A DNA stretch of 64,000 nucleotides from Paragorgia papillata (taxonomy: Eukaryota; Cnidaria; Anthozoa; Scleralcyonacea; Coralliidae), in the NCBI GenBank assembly GCA_035771165.1, contig JAWNZC010000471.1, positions 186,001-250,000 on the forward strand, read 5' to 3'. The position numbers were made by a program, and so were the translations under genes. Position 1 is the first letter of the stretch; the number at the start of each line of letters is the position of its first letter. The notes beneath the pieces were generated by a model that saw only the letters and a list, made by a program, of their open reading frames with translations, ran no database searches and was not told the DNA's origin. Below, piece after piece: positions 36,480 to 49,800 of the stretch.

Positions 36480-39400
36480 TTTTATTTGTGCTGAACCTAA
36501 ACAGTAATAGTTTAAATATTTTGCTAAACAGTAACACAATTGTGTGATTTTCATTAATTCTTCTCAAATGGTGTTATTTTCTATATACAGTACATACAGT
36601 ATTAGATATTCTATTGCTGATTTTATTATTTTAAGTTACTGAATACTGCAATGTTGTGTCTATCTTGTGACCTTTATACAGCTCAAATTACACAACATAA
36701 TATTAACAGAACAGAATATAAGATATGATGAAAGTTGTGTAAAAGCTATTGTTCATTACTTTATGTGTTCTTTCAAATACATACTGTACACTGAACAGTA
36801 CTTAGCCTACCTGAGTCTCAGAAAGCTAATTGCTTCTGCCTTAAGCCTTAAATTGTCCTAGCATGTCATAAACAACTTGAAAACTCTGATATTTTTTTCT
36901 TGACATAAATTGAAACTGTTATAATATAATAAATTATAGTACCAGTAGTTTTTACAATTCCTGTTGTATAATGGAAAAGATCTAAATTCAAAGTCATTGG
37001 CTGAAAACTGACACTCAAGTGATTCTTAGAATAGCTACAGTATGACGTACATTCCAATTGTCTGAGTTTCAGATTCTAGAAAGAAATCTAAGGCAGGTGT
37101 GATCTCCACTTAAAAGCTTGTCAATTGTATTACTGGTATGCAAATGATGGTTCTTACATCAGGCGAATCAAACTCTGGCTAAACAAAGATAAAGAATCAT
37201 ATCTGTTGCTTGGATCATGGGTGATGTTTACAGCAATCGTCTTATTTTAAGTTTTCACTGAGTTAACTACAGTCTAAAATCATGATCTTTTGTCTGGGAT
37301 AAAACTTTTTAATTTAGCTTATTTTAATCATTTGTTGCTCCAGATTTTTTGTTTTTATCATGCTGTTTTTCAATTTTGTTGTTGTTGCTGTTTAATGGGG
37401 GTGGGTTATTATGGTTTGTTTTTTTCTCTTTTGTGTGTTTGTCATACTGTTCTTTGGGAACATTTGTGTTAAATTGCTGTATTCAATTCTTTAAACAAAT
37501 AATTACCAAAGTTAGACAATTGAAAGTAAAATAACAAAGGGGCTGTTTTGGCCAGAATAGGTTTAAATTACTTTTGTCACCCCATTACTGCCTATAGGCT
37601 GGCTGAGTGTTCTCTCTTTGATGAGTAAAATTGTCTGGCAGTAGACAAAGTATTAAAAATAATAAAGGGGCCAACTATGCAGTGGCAGGCAGGCATGAAT
37701 TAAAATTTCCAGTAACTATGGTACATAATATAGCATAGGACCACTGCTGTTTACTAAAATCTGAATTATAAATTATTACATTTACAATACATGTTGGTTG
37801 AGGTTCTACATGGTCACTGCTGAGCCTGAATGCATATTTAAAATGCACATTAAGTTCAACTCTATTTATCTAATTATTGTGTCTTCATTCAATTCAGTGA
37901 TATCATTTTGAATCAGTCTTTTATGAAACTATATGTTTTGTAATATGTCAACTATAAGACAATCAGCATAATACAATAATACACAAGTCAATCTACAGAG
38001 AATAGTACAAATTGTTCCATATTTAATTTAATATACTTGATAATTATTCAACCAGCATTAATCTAAACCAACAGCTTTTTAATTATTGATCCAACACAAG
38101 ATAAGAACATCATGCAATCATAATTTTAACTTTATTGAGAACAAAAAAATAAAGTTGTATTAAATAAAGAACACTGGATTTTTTGGAGGTTGTTTATACT
38201 GTGGAAGAAAAAGCTAGTTTTTTCCCCCCAATTGTTTACAACTGCAGTGTATTGGTTTTTGTGTATAATAGGGAAATATTTGAAACCTGAATTAACCTGC
38301 AAGTATTTAGTCCTATAAGCCCAATTGGCAAAATCCACACTTTCTAGTAGAAGAATTACTTTATCTGTACTTGTATATATATATATATATATATACAGGA
38401 CATGTATAGTACAACTTGGCCTTTCTCACTTTCTCAAGAAACTGAGAAAAGTATTTATTACATCTGCATGGAACAAATTAGTTCAGAAAACTTTTTCATA
38501 ATGTGTCAATAAACCATCACTGTATGAGACAAAGTATTAATTTAAAACAACTGTGGCACTTAAATATCCTAGCACGAGCCTAAAAACCAACCTTACAAAA
38601 GACAAACAAACTGACTTTATCGAATAAATTGAGCATTATTTCACCAGTTCTACCTGTTGTTGGCAACTTGTCCATTCTGATTTGCATCATTAATTTTAAT
38701 AATACATAATTTTTTTTCAGATTATTTTTCTTGAGTGGTCTAGTAAGTTTGTTTTTCCTTTTCTAGTTTAGGATATTAATTCTTAGTTTATTCTGCCTAA
38801 GACCAGATGACTTTATTCAGCAGAGGCCAACCATTTGTAAGCAAAGGATTAATTGTATCTTCATTAATCCTTTACAGTATTTGCCAACAGGACTTTGAAG
38901 TCTATAGTTTTATTCTGGACTAACGCCAGACTATTTCATGCAACAGAGGAAAGCCTGAATAAAATGCTGAATAAACGAAGTATCACATTTGAAGATCACA
39001 GTGGGGTATTTCTCTTTGTACATGTATAGACACCTGCAAATAGCCCTACGTGATACTGGAGTTACGCTTTTATCGTGTCGATTTTTAACCTATTACCACA
39101 TAGACTCGCAGACTCTCTCCTCCTTAATAACTCCTTATCAGGCAGGCGTTCTTCGTTTTTCTAGCTTCGTTTTTTCTCATCTTGTTGATTTTTTAACCTC
39201 ATTACCATAGATCGTTCGCTCGACTTTATCTCGAAGCCCGAAAAACGACTCCCCGACAAGACTTGCTGATATTGTCAGTTTGTGTTCCAAGAAATATTTT
39301 CAACTTATAAAAAAGCCACGGCAGCTGCCACTAATCTACTCTTTACAAATGGAATGAATATTTTCTAAGTCAAGATTAACTGATGCTTATCACATTGTAC

Positions 39401-40570
39401 TGTTTTAAGTATTATTAAATATTAATAGTTTGAATTATGTAAAAACGTGAAAGCTAGCATTCACATTTGTTTATCGAGCTTTTTATTCGACACGGGCTTC
39501 GGTTTTCCTAGCGTGATATCCAAGTTATTTAAGTCCTCGAAAAGTTAAAAAAATAATCCCGAAGTGCGAAATAGCTCGACTGAATTCTCATAGCCCTATC
39601 GAGTTCGTTGAACTCGTTCCACTAGATAAATACGTACTTAAAAAAAAGTCGCCGAATACAATAGCAAGTATTAATATTGACTTTCACGTTGCTTTCTCCG
39701 AATCGGCTTTCACCGTCGATTTAACAAAGTAATTTGTACATGTTCGAAACAGCTCTTTAAAATTGAGCAGGTTAAGACTTCGGACTGTCACACACAAATG
39801 AATATGGAAATATATTGTAGTGAAAAGACGCGGGCCGAGTCGAACAGGCCTTTCAGTTAGACAAGACAGCTAAGCTAACAGTGTATATATGGAAGATAGC
39901 TAACTATTATGGCTCTCTTAAAAAACAACGACAACAGACGTAAGTGTATATGCAACGCCGTCTCGAATTGCACATCGAAGTGTGTTCGACTACCCGTCAT
40001 GTCCAAAGCTTTGTGAACGAGTGGCTTCCCGGTTTAACACCTCGTTAATACAATGTCTGGATGCTAGAATTTCCATGGTTCGAGTTCTGGAAATGGCTTT
40101 ATAGCGAAGTTCGTATTACTAACGCCTCGTCGATTGTCTAGAGAAGGGGACGGAAGAACGAGACACGTAAAGCCTTTTTCGCTTCGCTTGTCACAAACAT
40201 TGTTTTGTCTACAAGTGGCTTGATTCATTCAACGATCTTTGTGTGTTCCCGTCTCGAAGACAGCTTCGCGCGCAACGTTGCAAATCCCATGAATGAAATC
40301 CCCCCAAAATGGCAAACAACAGTCTGCGACGCATTCAAACGCACGAAGAAGCCATTCAAAGTTGCTTACAAGAAAACCAATTAGCGGTGAAGCCAATGTG
40401 ATGAATTTCAAGTGATAAATAACTGTTGTTCGCTCTAGCCCGATTCGCTTCCACGAACACAAATTCAGAGTTTCCAATCGCAGTTTCGAATGGGTTTCGA
40501 GCATTTAAATCTAAGTCTATCGCTTCAAAAGTCTACGTTAGGTGAATTGAACAAATTTAAATTGATTTGT
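36480..40570. other. AT-rich intergenic stretch between the head-to-head genes
   Basis: No convincing exon on either strand. It includes a (TA)n run at about 38373-38395, partial AGTAAAAT/CCAGATGACTTTATTC repeats (37525-37680 and 38790-38870) and a less AT-rich zone from about 39840. The frames present (60-91 codons) have no recognisable composition. Confidence 0.6.
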
Positions 40571-40574
40571 TACC

Positions 40575-40731
40575 TGCATCATGTTTTTTAGAGCCTTTTT
40601 TTTTTCTTGTAAACTCCCGACGTCTGACTGACGACAATGGTACACGACCACATCAAACCTTTCAGAGAAATATGCTAAACTAGGTCACAGTCTTCCAGCC
40701 GGCCGCACGCCGCCAAAGGCAAAAATCCAAG
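40575..40731. promoter_or_regulatory. Candidate shared promoter region of VPS53 and the zinc-finger gene
   Basis: This short interval lies upstream of the VPS53 ATG. The start codon is set in CCAAGATGGCC, which matches the YY1 core AAGATGGC that often overlaps starts of housekeeping genes. On the minus strand, a GT donor follows GATGCAG (exon end 40574), a possible end of a non-coding first exon of the zinc-finger gene. No TATA box is evident. Confidence 0.35.
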
Positions 40732-40821
40732 ATGGCCACCGAGGAAGAAGATCTGGTTGAAGAGGGTGTCCACTCGAAACCAATCGTTTATTCGCCCGAC
40801 GTGGAACACGCCATCTCCGAA
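40732..40821 (+). CDS. VPS53 exon 1 (start codon)
   Basis: ATG in a good context. 30 codons ending VEHAISE. Donor GTAGGT at 40822. The alternative GT at 40826 would break the frame into exon 2. Confidence 0.93.
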
Positions 40822-43800
40822 GTAGGTGGAATTTTGTTGTTATTTTAATACCGGGTGTCGGTAGTCAAGTTACTCGTTCAAGGACCTCGCCAATGAAGCA
40901 ATATCAGGGTTTCAACTCTAACTTGCTTTGTGAAACATGTGAATATTTGAGCAAAGTGAAAAGGCGATAAACTGAGGATATATTTAGCAAGGGCGTATTG
41001 AAGGGCTCCACTCGAAACGTCTATAGTCCGAGGCTATATTCCGTTGCTGAATATCTCGGCAGTTTATCACCTTTCTACTTTGCTCTATCCAGAACACTTC
41101 CCACTACTTAAATACAACTTTAATTACTTTAATTTTAATACACTATATGCATTGAGCTGTGTCAATGACTTTTTAGGCATTAAATACGCTAGTTTGTTGG
41201 GTTAGCATATAAACCAGACAGTAAACCTGATTATAGGCTAGGGTTACAGTTTTTGTTTGGATTAATGGATTATGTGACATAAGATGTCACCAAACAAAAA
41301 GCCCAACCCTGGCCAGTAACTGAATTTACCATTTATTTCAACTTGGAAAGCATCGAATGTTTCGTTGATCAAGTTGTGGCAGAATGCTTTGACTATTCCC
41401 CTTCCCCAGTATGGAATGTTCAAATATTTTGTGCTGGATGGCTAAAATCATCCAACCAATTACGCACCAAAAATTCTCAAAGTCTTGCACCAATAAGTTA
41501 AAATGGCACCAAAGGAATAAAGGATTGGACTTACCTATAAGATTTTATGTGCCAAAAAAAACTTTAGTTGCAGATTTTAGCCGACGTACAGTTTGACTAG
41601 TTCCCAGGTATCTAAATATCAAAACGACCTCGGTCTCCCATCTGAGTTCCAGTGGCTCAATGGTGAGAGCATCTGGCTGGCATTCGGAAGGTTGTGGGTT
41701 CAAGTCCCATCTGGAGCTCAAAGTTTTTCTCTGAGTTTAACTTACGACAGCTTGTACACCAAAAACTTGTATGAAAAAAACTTTAGTATCTTTTCTAAAT
41801 ATAATACTGTTTTTTCCCTCTGTTTAGTAAACACTCTGGTAGTGGTAGATAAATAGCTAGAACTACACACTAAGACTTGCAATATAACTTAGACAGCTAT
41901 AAATATTTTGTGAACTTTGCTGACAAATTGAGTTAGTGATGTATCCCAGTTCAGGTCTTTCCCAGAGGTGAATACAATAACCTACTGTAGTGATGTTAGC
42001 CAGAACAGAATGAACTATCTACTGTATGTGAACAAGAACGAATCCTATGGCTACTGTTGTTTAATTGCAGCTTAATAATGATAAATTTACTAGTCAAGCT
42101 GTGTATTTTTATGTTCAGACTAAAATTTTTAATTTTGTCAGATTTGTGCAGGGGAATCTAAAGTTTTCCATCCATCTTGACTTTGTGTCAATTTTGCCTA
42201 TACAATTTAAAGACCCTTTTCCCACAACATCAAAACAGTTGATCTGGAGGACAAATGTCTCAAAAATTAAGTTTGTCTTATTGAAAAGAACATTTAAAAT
42301 GATAAAATAACATCTTTTGCAGTTTTTGGTTTCCTTGCTTCGTTTTTGAGATGTTCCAGTTTGTTTGATATGCAAATGCACAACTTTCTACGTCACACGT
42401 GCATAATGAGTATTATGAGTTACCGAGAGAAGTTACATATCTTTGCTATTGTGAAACAAAATCACTTGGAATTCTACATGTTTGGTGTTGTGGGTAGAAA
42501 CACACGCATGCTTCCTTTGAGTTAAGCCTATGTTTTCATAATAGCAAAGATATGTAACCTTTTCTGATTGTAACTCATTATGCACATGTGACGTAAAAAG
42601 TTGTGTCATTTGCATATCAAACAAACTGAAATATCTCAAAAACAAAGCAAGGAAACCAAAAACTGCAAAAGACGTTATTTTTGCCCTTTAACGGCGTTGT
42701 TATAGTTATATATGCCCTTTAACGGCGGGAGTCCTTATATTAAAATTTTAATATTTAGAAGCATTTTTTTCTCCACCACGCTAATAAATGCAAAGGGTCT
42801 ATATCCGTGCAGATGGATTGTTAAGGCGGTGGCTGGCAGAGCTCTGACGGTTGCCATGAGGGATACCGCTGGCTACTTTTCTTTCAAATATCGAAATATC
42901 TGCTCTGCACCTTTCTCTCTACTTTAATTAAGCATCAAAATAAAGTTATTCTTTACTCAACCTTGTCTATTTTTATTCATTTTTTGAAAACAATCGATGT
43001 TTGTATTCATTCAAAAATATTGACTTCGTCCATCTTGAATTGTTTTGGGGAAAAACAAGTACTTCGAATAATCCTACCGAAATGTATCCGTTATGGTTCT
43101 TGGCCCAGGACTGGTTTTTTGATGATTAATAATTTGATTACTCAATGTATCAAAAGAAAAGCCCTGTGTGCCTTCGATCATAGCATGTGGTCAATGTGGC
43201 AGTGTTCAGTGACATGCAGTGACACTGAACTACTGTAGCTAAATATCACTTTTTTTCACAGACTGAAAATTTGATAAAATCCGGTATAATAAAATGTCTG
43301 TGCAGTTGTTCTTTATTGCAATAATTATATTAGAATGGTTTTAGTTGTAGTTTAAAGATAAAAATGCCCTGTTTACCTTACAGCCGCCTACTTTCTCATT
43401 GCAACTGCCTACTTGAAATAATTGTGAAAGCCCTGTATACACTAAAATAATAAAGTACTATAATGTTATATGTAGTCATTCATGCTACATTTATTAGTAC
43501 CGTAAGTACAGTAGTAGCACTACATTGAACTGCAGTCTCTACATACTGTATGAAAAACTTTCATGCTTCATGTTAATTCAACCAGTTGGATTCTGTGACA
43601 ACTGACATTTGTCTTGAGGTCAAACATGATAAGATAGATTGAAAGATACCAAAATTCTGCAGCTGCCACTGACATTAATCTGCTTATTTGTTTGGAAATA
43701 TTTAGAATTTCTCGTGAAAATTTATGATACAGTGCAAAGTGCACACTTGGGAGTACCTATCATTTATAGACATGGAGCGAGGGACTGGAATTTGATGAAA

Positions 43801-46800
43801 TGTTACATCATAACCCACCCCACCCCCCTGAGTTCAATAATTTTCAGAATAAATGTCAGAAATGGGGAGAAATTCAGGTGAAACTGGAAGCCTTGGTCAC
43901 TGTACCTGCATAAGGAAATGTTTAGTAAAAAATATTGTAAAATAGACAATAAATATATTCAATGTTTTAAGGGTGGCACTGGCAGGACTGCCATATTGGG
44001 GGGGGGGGGGGGGGAATTTAGGAGGACTGGGGGCATGCTCCCTCAGAAAATTTCAGAATCTCAAACTTTCTTAAACTTTAACTTAAATTTTCTTAATTTT
44101 CAGGAACAACTATAGACATTATAGGGCCTTTTACAGTATATGGGGCAAAATAGGCCATGGCTTAAATAAGTCGTGAACAGCTTGTATAAATGGTCAATTC
44201 TTGAATAAGTGATGGCTTATTTTGGACCAGCTTCAACTCTGAGCTTATTTTAGTCATAGCTTATTGATTACATGTCCATTTATACGAGCTTTTCACAGCT
44301 CATTTAAGCTGAGGCCTATTTAAGCCATGGCTTAATTTGTCTCGTATAAAAGGCTTTATTCTTTAAGAAAATTCAATTAGCTATTGTTACACAAATGACC
44401 TAAGTTTTGCAGAATGAAACATGGTGATGTTAAACACGGAAATTTATTATTTTTATTTTGGTAACATTAATTGTTCTCCCCCCCCCCCCCCACACACATG
44501 TGATGATTGCTGGGGTGCACCCCCCTTGCTGGCACCACTGCTAGAAATGGGCCCCCTTGTTGAAATTCTGGCTACAGTACTCCCTATATGCTTTCCAGTT
44601 GGGGAACGATATTAAAATTGGATGTTTCTAAGCTCTGCACCATATGGTTGCACTGCTGAAGCTGGTAACAGAAGTAATACAAGCCACAAATTGCTGCAAC
44701 ATTGTTGCGTTGCAAGTTGAATAGCATTGTTGCTCTTATTACCACCCACCTTAAACATTGTCACGCAACAATGATTTTGTTGCAAGTAGAAACAGCATGT
44801 TGTAGAACTGGAGTCTACCTTTTTCAACAATTTTTTTCAAATTGCAACAAAATCATTGTTGTGCGACAATGTTTAAGGTGGATGGTAATAAGTGCAACAA
44901 CGCTTTTCAACTTGGCAGAACTTGCAACACGACAAAGTTGCATTGCAAGTTGAAGAAAAATGTTGCCCACGTATTACCTCACCTTTAGGGAGGCTTGACC
45001 TTGCCTTGTTTGGTGGCATTGACATGTAGAACCAGTCCCTGAGCATTTTCTGCCTCCTATGCGGAGGTGTTGGAAGTTTTATTATTGTGGTACTGCAAAG
45101 TGACGGACTTGCGAGAAATTTCCAGGGGGATTGAGGCCATGTTTTTCTGCGAAATTTTGAAATCTATAGACTGTTGGAAATGGCATTTCTTGTATTTTGG
45201 AGAACGATTTTAGAGAATTCTAAAAAGACAAACACACCACATAAAATACTCTAAATATAACATTTTTCACATAAACACAAGGTTGGTCACCGTTAATTTG
45301 AGCCTCAAGGCTTATTCTTGTTTCCAGAGCATTCTTGTTTTCATTAAACAAAAGGGTCGTAAGGAGTCAAATGGTTGTAAAGTGGTTCTCTTATGAAAAT
45401 ATTGTTGGTAATGTTTCTGCATAATCTTAAAGATATTATGGTACTTGGTAATTGTGCAAAGTTTCATTTCGAAATTTTCAAAAACAAAGTTGTATTTTAC
45501 GTGTGAAGTTTGTATTTTGGAGCGCCGCCATTAAATTGGCCGTGTTTGAGAAGAATGAGTTGAGGAGAACTTATGACGTCATAGACTCAACAAAAACAAA
45601 AGATCATTGTTGTTGTCAAGAAAAGGTCATTGTTGTTATCGAGTCTATGACGTCATAAGCTCCCTCGACTCATTCTTCTCAAGCTCGGCCACTTTAATGG
45701 CGGCGCTCTAAAATACAAACTTCACACGTAAAATATCACCTTTTCTTCAAGGAATTTTGAAATGAAACTTCGCACGATTACTAACTACCATAACATCTTT
45801 AGGATTATGCAGAAACATTGCCAACGATATTTTCATCAGAGAACCACTTTAATTAAAGTTATTCTCTCTTGTGTCTCTCTACTCACTGTGTTTGTCTATT
45901 GCAGGTCTTCCATAGTGATGATCCTCTTGACAGTAAAGATTTCAATCCAGTTGATTACATCAATACCATTTTTCCCACTGAACAGGTATGACTTCCAACA
46001 GTTGACACTTTGAAGCCTAACGACGAGTCTTTATTCTGGCCAACGCCAGACGATTTTATTCAGCACAGGGAGAGGTCCAGGCCTCAAAGTGTTAAAACTG
46101 ATCTCTTTAACACTTTGAAGCCTGACGACGAGTCTTTATTCTGGCCAACGCCAGACGATTTTATTCAGCACAGGGAGAGGTCCAGGCCTCAAAGTGTTAA
46201 GGTGAGGTAATACGGACAACATTTTTCTTTCATTCAACTTGCAACGCAACTTTGTTGCGAAGTTAAAAAGTGTTGTTGCACGTATTACCACCCACCTTAA
46301 ACATTGTTACGCAACAGTATGATTTTGTTGCGAGTTGAAAAATTTTTTTGAAAAAAAAGACTCCAGTTCTACTTGATGCAACATGCTGATTCAACTTGCG
46401 ACAAAACTACTGTTGCGCAACAATGTTTAAGGTGGGTGGTAATACGTGCAACAAACACTATTCAACTTGCAAGGCAATAATGTTGCAGCAATTTGATGCT
46501 CGTATTACTTCACCTTTATTCTCCATTAATTAATTTGTAAGCCGGGTTTCCACTGGCGAATTTTATCGCGCGAAGCGATCTTTTCCTTTTGTCTTATGAG
46601 CTCTCAAGTGGAACTAATTAGAAATCCATTCCAATCTATTCAATTTTAGTATTCCTCTTGGTAGGGCTATACCTCTTTGCCGAGATCCCGCCTCTCAGCG
46701 TAATTCCTTGTAAAAATTTGTTTGCGTTTACAGGGTTCAAAATAAATATTTTGGATTTAGATATTTTTGTATTTTTGTACATTTATGGTACCGGCTATTT

Positions 46801-49800
46801 TGATATACAGGCTATTTGCCTGCCATGTCAGTCCATGAGAGGCCCACCCAGGAATTGTTTTAGTTAATCAGCTCGTATTCAAAAAAAGAATCTCATTTAC
46901 TGTAGACGTCGCGCTAGGCTGTGAGACATTACACTACATTGGAAGTTACACTACGTTTTAAGACGTTACGCTACGTTATAACACGTTATTAAAGCTATGT
47001 TATACAACATCACGCTGTGTTGTAAGACGTTAATAAGCTATGTTTAAAGACGTTACATTACGCTACGTTATAAGACGTCACACTTTGTTGTGAGACGTTT
47101 CCTACGTTCTATATAACATTACGCCACGTTGTAAGATGTTACGCTACGTTATAAAACGTATACACTAGCCGGCTAGCGGCGTGAAAATGCCGGCTAGCGG
47201 CGTGAAAATGCCGGCTATAGCCGGCAGCCGGCCGCTATTTTGAACCCTGAGTTTACATGACAAGTGGGCCAGCCCTCCTTGACGAGATTGACAACCCGAG
47301 ATCTCCGCCTAAATTTCCCATGTAAACGCACTCAAGAAGGCTGGCCCTTAGGAGGGCTAGCAAATCGAAGCTCAGTACACACGGTAAAGTTTGCCTTTAC
47401 TAATATTTTTTGGTCAACTTTTTATTTTACAAGTTGTGTTTGTTCATGTATTTGTTTTAAATTCAAATCGTGTTTGCGAAAACCTGATTTCGGGCTTCGT
47501 GGGAAAGCTGCACAAGTCAGTAAACAAGCCAACGCGAGGTAAATTCCAGCCCTCTCACTGGGCTAGCCCTACCAAAAAAGCTCATGTAAACGCGAGGTGA
47601 ATTCCAGCCCTCCTCCATATATACACCCCTCCTCCATATATACACCCCCTTAGAGCATTTTGACGTCTTCGGGACGACGTCAACGGCAAAAAGATGAGAA
47701 CTGTTGCCTGAGATTAACTTCAATACGGGCGCTACAATCATTCTAGCAATATTGGGACGTTTTAGAAGTCATTAAACTACCTTCACATATCAAATTCGAA
47801 ATGTTGGGTCATGAACATTGGGTTTTTAAGAGATACGTTCAAAAACGTCTAAGCCAAAATAGCGCATGAAATTAGTATAGTGCTGTTTAGGCAGTGCTTT
47901 CAATAGAGCAAAGTGAAAAGATGGTAAATTGCCGAGATTTTTCAGCGACGAAATGCTGACGTTTCGAACGGAGCCCTTCATCACTCTAAAGCTTGGTTCT
48001 CACTTGTCGTAAGATCGTAAGAATCGGGGATTTTTCGGTTTTTCCTGTCCCCGATAGTCTGGGATTGTTACGACAGGTGTGAACTTGGTTGAAGTAACGT
48101 CCTAGACAGTCGCCGATCTGATCGGAAGCATCGCAAGAATCGGAATCACGTCTATTTGGAAAATGCATCCCAGACGGTCGCCGACGATCGGGGATTCCTA
48201 CGACTAGTTACGACGTGTGTTAACACTGAAACCACTCGTCTGGGACGATCGAGGACAGGAAAAATCCCCGATTCTTACGACGATTCTTACGTATGTAAGA
48301 TATGGAACTCTATGGAGGAACCACTGAGACAATGTCCAAATGTTTCAATTTTTAAAAACAAACTTAAGAATATGCTAGTTAACAGATTTATTTTAACTTA
48401 AGCACATTATTTTATTATAATCTGTATTTAGATTAGAGTTATATATTACATTGTAATTTTCTCTACTAGGACTTGTACAGGCCATTTTTATTACGACTAA
48501 CACTTGTAAATTATCACTGAAAAGCCCTTTTGGGATGTGTTAATAAATCTCTACTAATACTAACTAACAAGTCACGACAAGTCACGACAAGTGTGAACGT
48601 TGTTGTCGTAAGAATCGCCAACAATCTGGGATAGAACTGTCCCCGATTCTTACGATTTTTGCGACAAGTGACAACTATCTAAACTAATCTCGGCATTTCA
48701 CCACATTTTCATTTTGCCATAATATGTCAAATTAAGTTTGCTTGATGGAATTCTGAGAAAAAAGAGAAGTTGTAAGGGTAGTGTTAGTAATTCTCCTGAA
48801 CAGTGCAAATTCTGAGAAAATTTTACGGAAGTTAAATTTTGGAATTTTACATTAAAGTTTCCGCCAAATTAGTCACCAGGTTACACGCGGTCATAAAACC
48901 CCTGGGGAGCCACTTAAAGTATGACGTCATCGGTATACGTGCGAAACTGCTTCACAACAAATCTGAAAATCTGCAGTATGTTCAGCGTCAAAAAGTAGAG
49001 TGTTGTGTAGGTGGTGTTCGTAGATCGAGCAAAGTGAAATGGCCGTCAAGTGCTGAGGCGTTTCATCAGCACATCCTCTCATCTAATACAATTGAGGATT
49101 ATCCTGAATTGTCAGATGGATCAGAGGCTAATTCCTACACTGATCTAGTGGCTACACAAATCACTGACGTCAATCGTCCTGTAATGACATCAATTATTGG
49201 ATCATCGACGTCATATTGACGTCGCAGACTAAGGGCTACCCGGGTTAGCGGTCGGCACTAGATCATGGTCGAGATACGGACAAATAGGCGCCTGCTAGGT
49301 TTTAATACAGCGGAGAACCTGCGCGTCATTACCATAACATTGCTCTGGATTTAAACGCGTTCGAATCATTCTTTTCCCGCGATGACTTCCACCGGAAGGT
49401 ACCGGTGGAGACTCATGGAGAGCCAGCTAATATTCTGTAATTCTAAAGATGATATTCTGGCAGAATTCGATGAATATAAAAGTAAATCATGACAGTGTGT
49501 ACTTACATTGGGTGACGTGTGTTTCAAAACATGTTTAAATAGTTTCTGTTTGCCCGATTTAAATACATTTTATATCGAAATGATCGCTTGAATCTGCCGA
49601 ATCCAGCACTATAGGTTTTGTCTACCGAAAGTATTAAGATCCGTTGTTATTCGAATATTTACTCTATACGTCCAACAGGGAACTTTGAAATGATGCCGTG
49701 AACAACGAACTTCGCAATCTCGCACGTAATGATTTGCGAAGTTCGTCGCCATATAACGAACGAACTTCGGAACACATTCGGCAAAAGTTATGTGAAATCC

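Noticed and set aside
40229..40504. A 91-codon minus-strand frame as the first coding exon of the zinc-finger gene
   Set aside because: The composition is not protein-like, and the phase would not join the exon at 35022 without a stop.
41646..41717. A functional tRNA-Ala(GGC) gene
   Set aside because: It folds as a cloverleaf, but lacks the G3:U70 identity pair and continues into a SINE body shared with a second copy at 16.3 kb.
47949..47996. A hammerhead ribozyme (GTGATGA ... CGAAAC with adjacent GTC on the minus strand)
   Set aside because: The conserved CUGANGA is altered, stem II pairs only by wobbles and there is no room for stem III between GAAAC and GUC.
48839..49219. A 126-codon plus-strand frame in VPS53 intron 2
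   Set aside because: No recognisable domain, and it overlaps a piece of the AGCAAAGTGAAA dispersed repeat; not supported as a gene.
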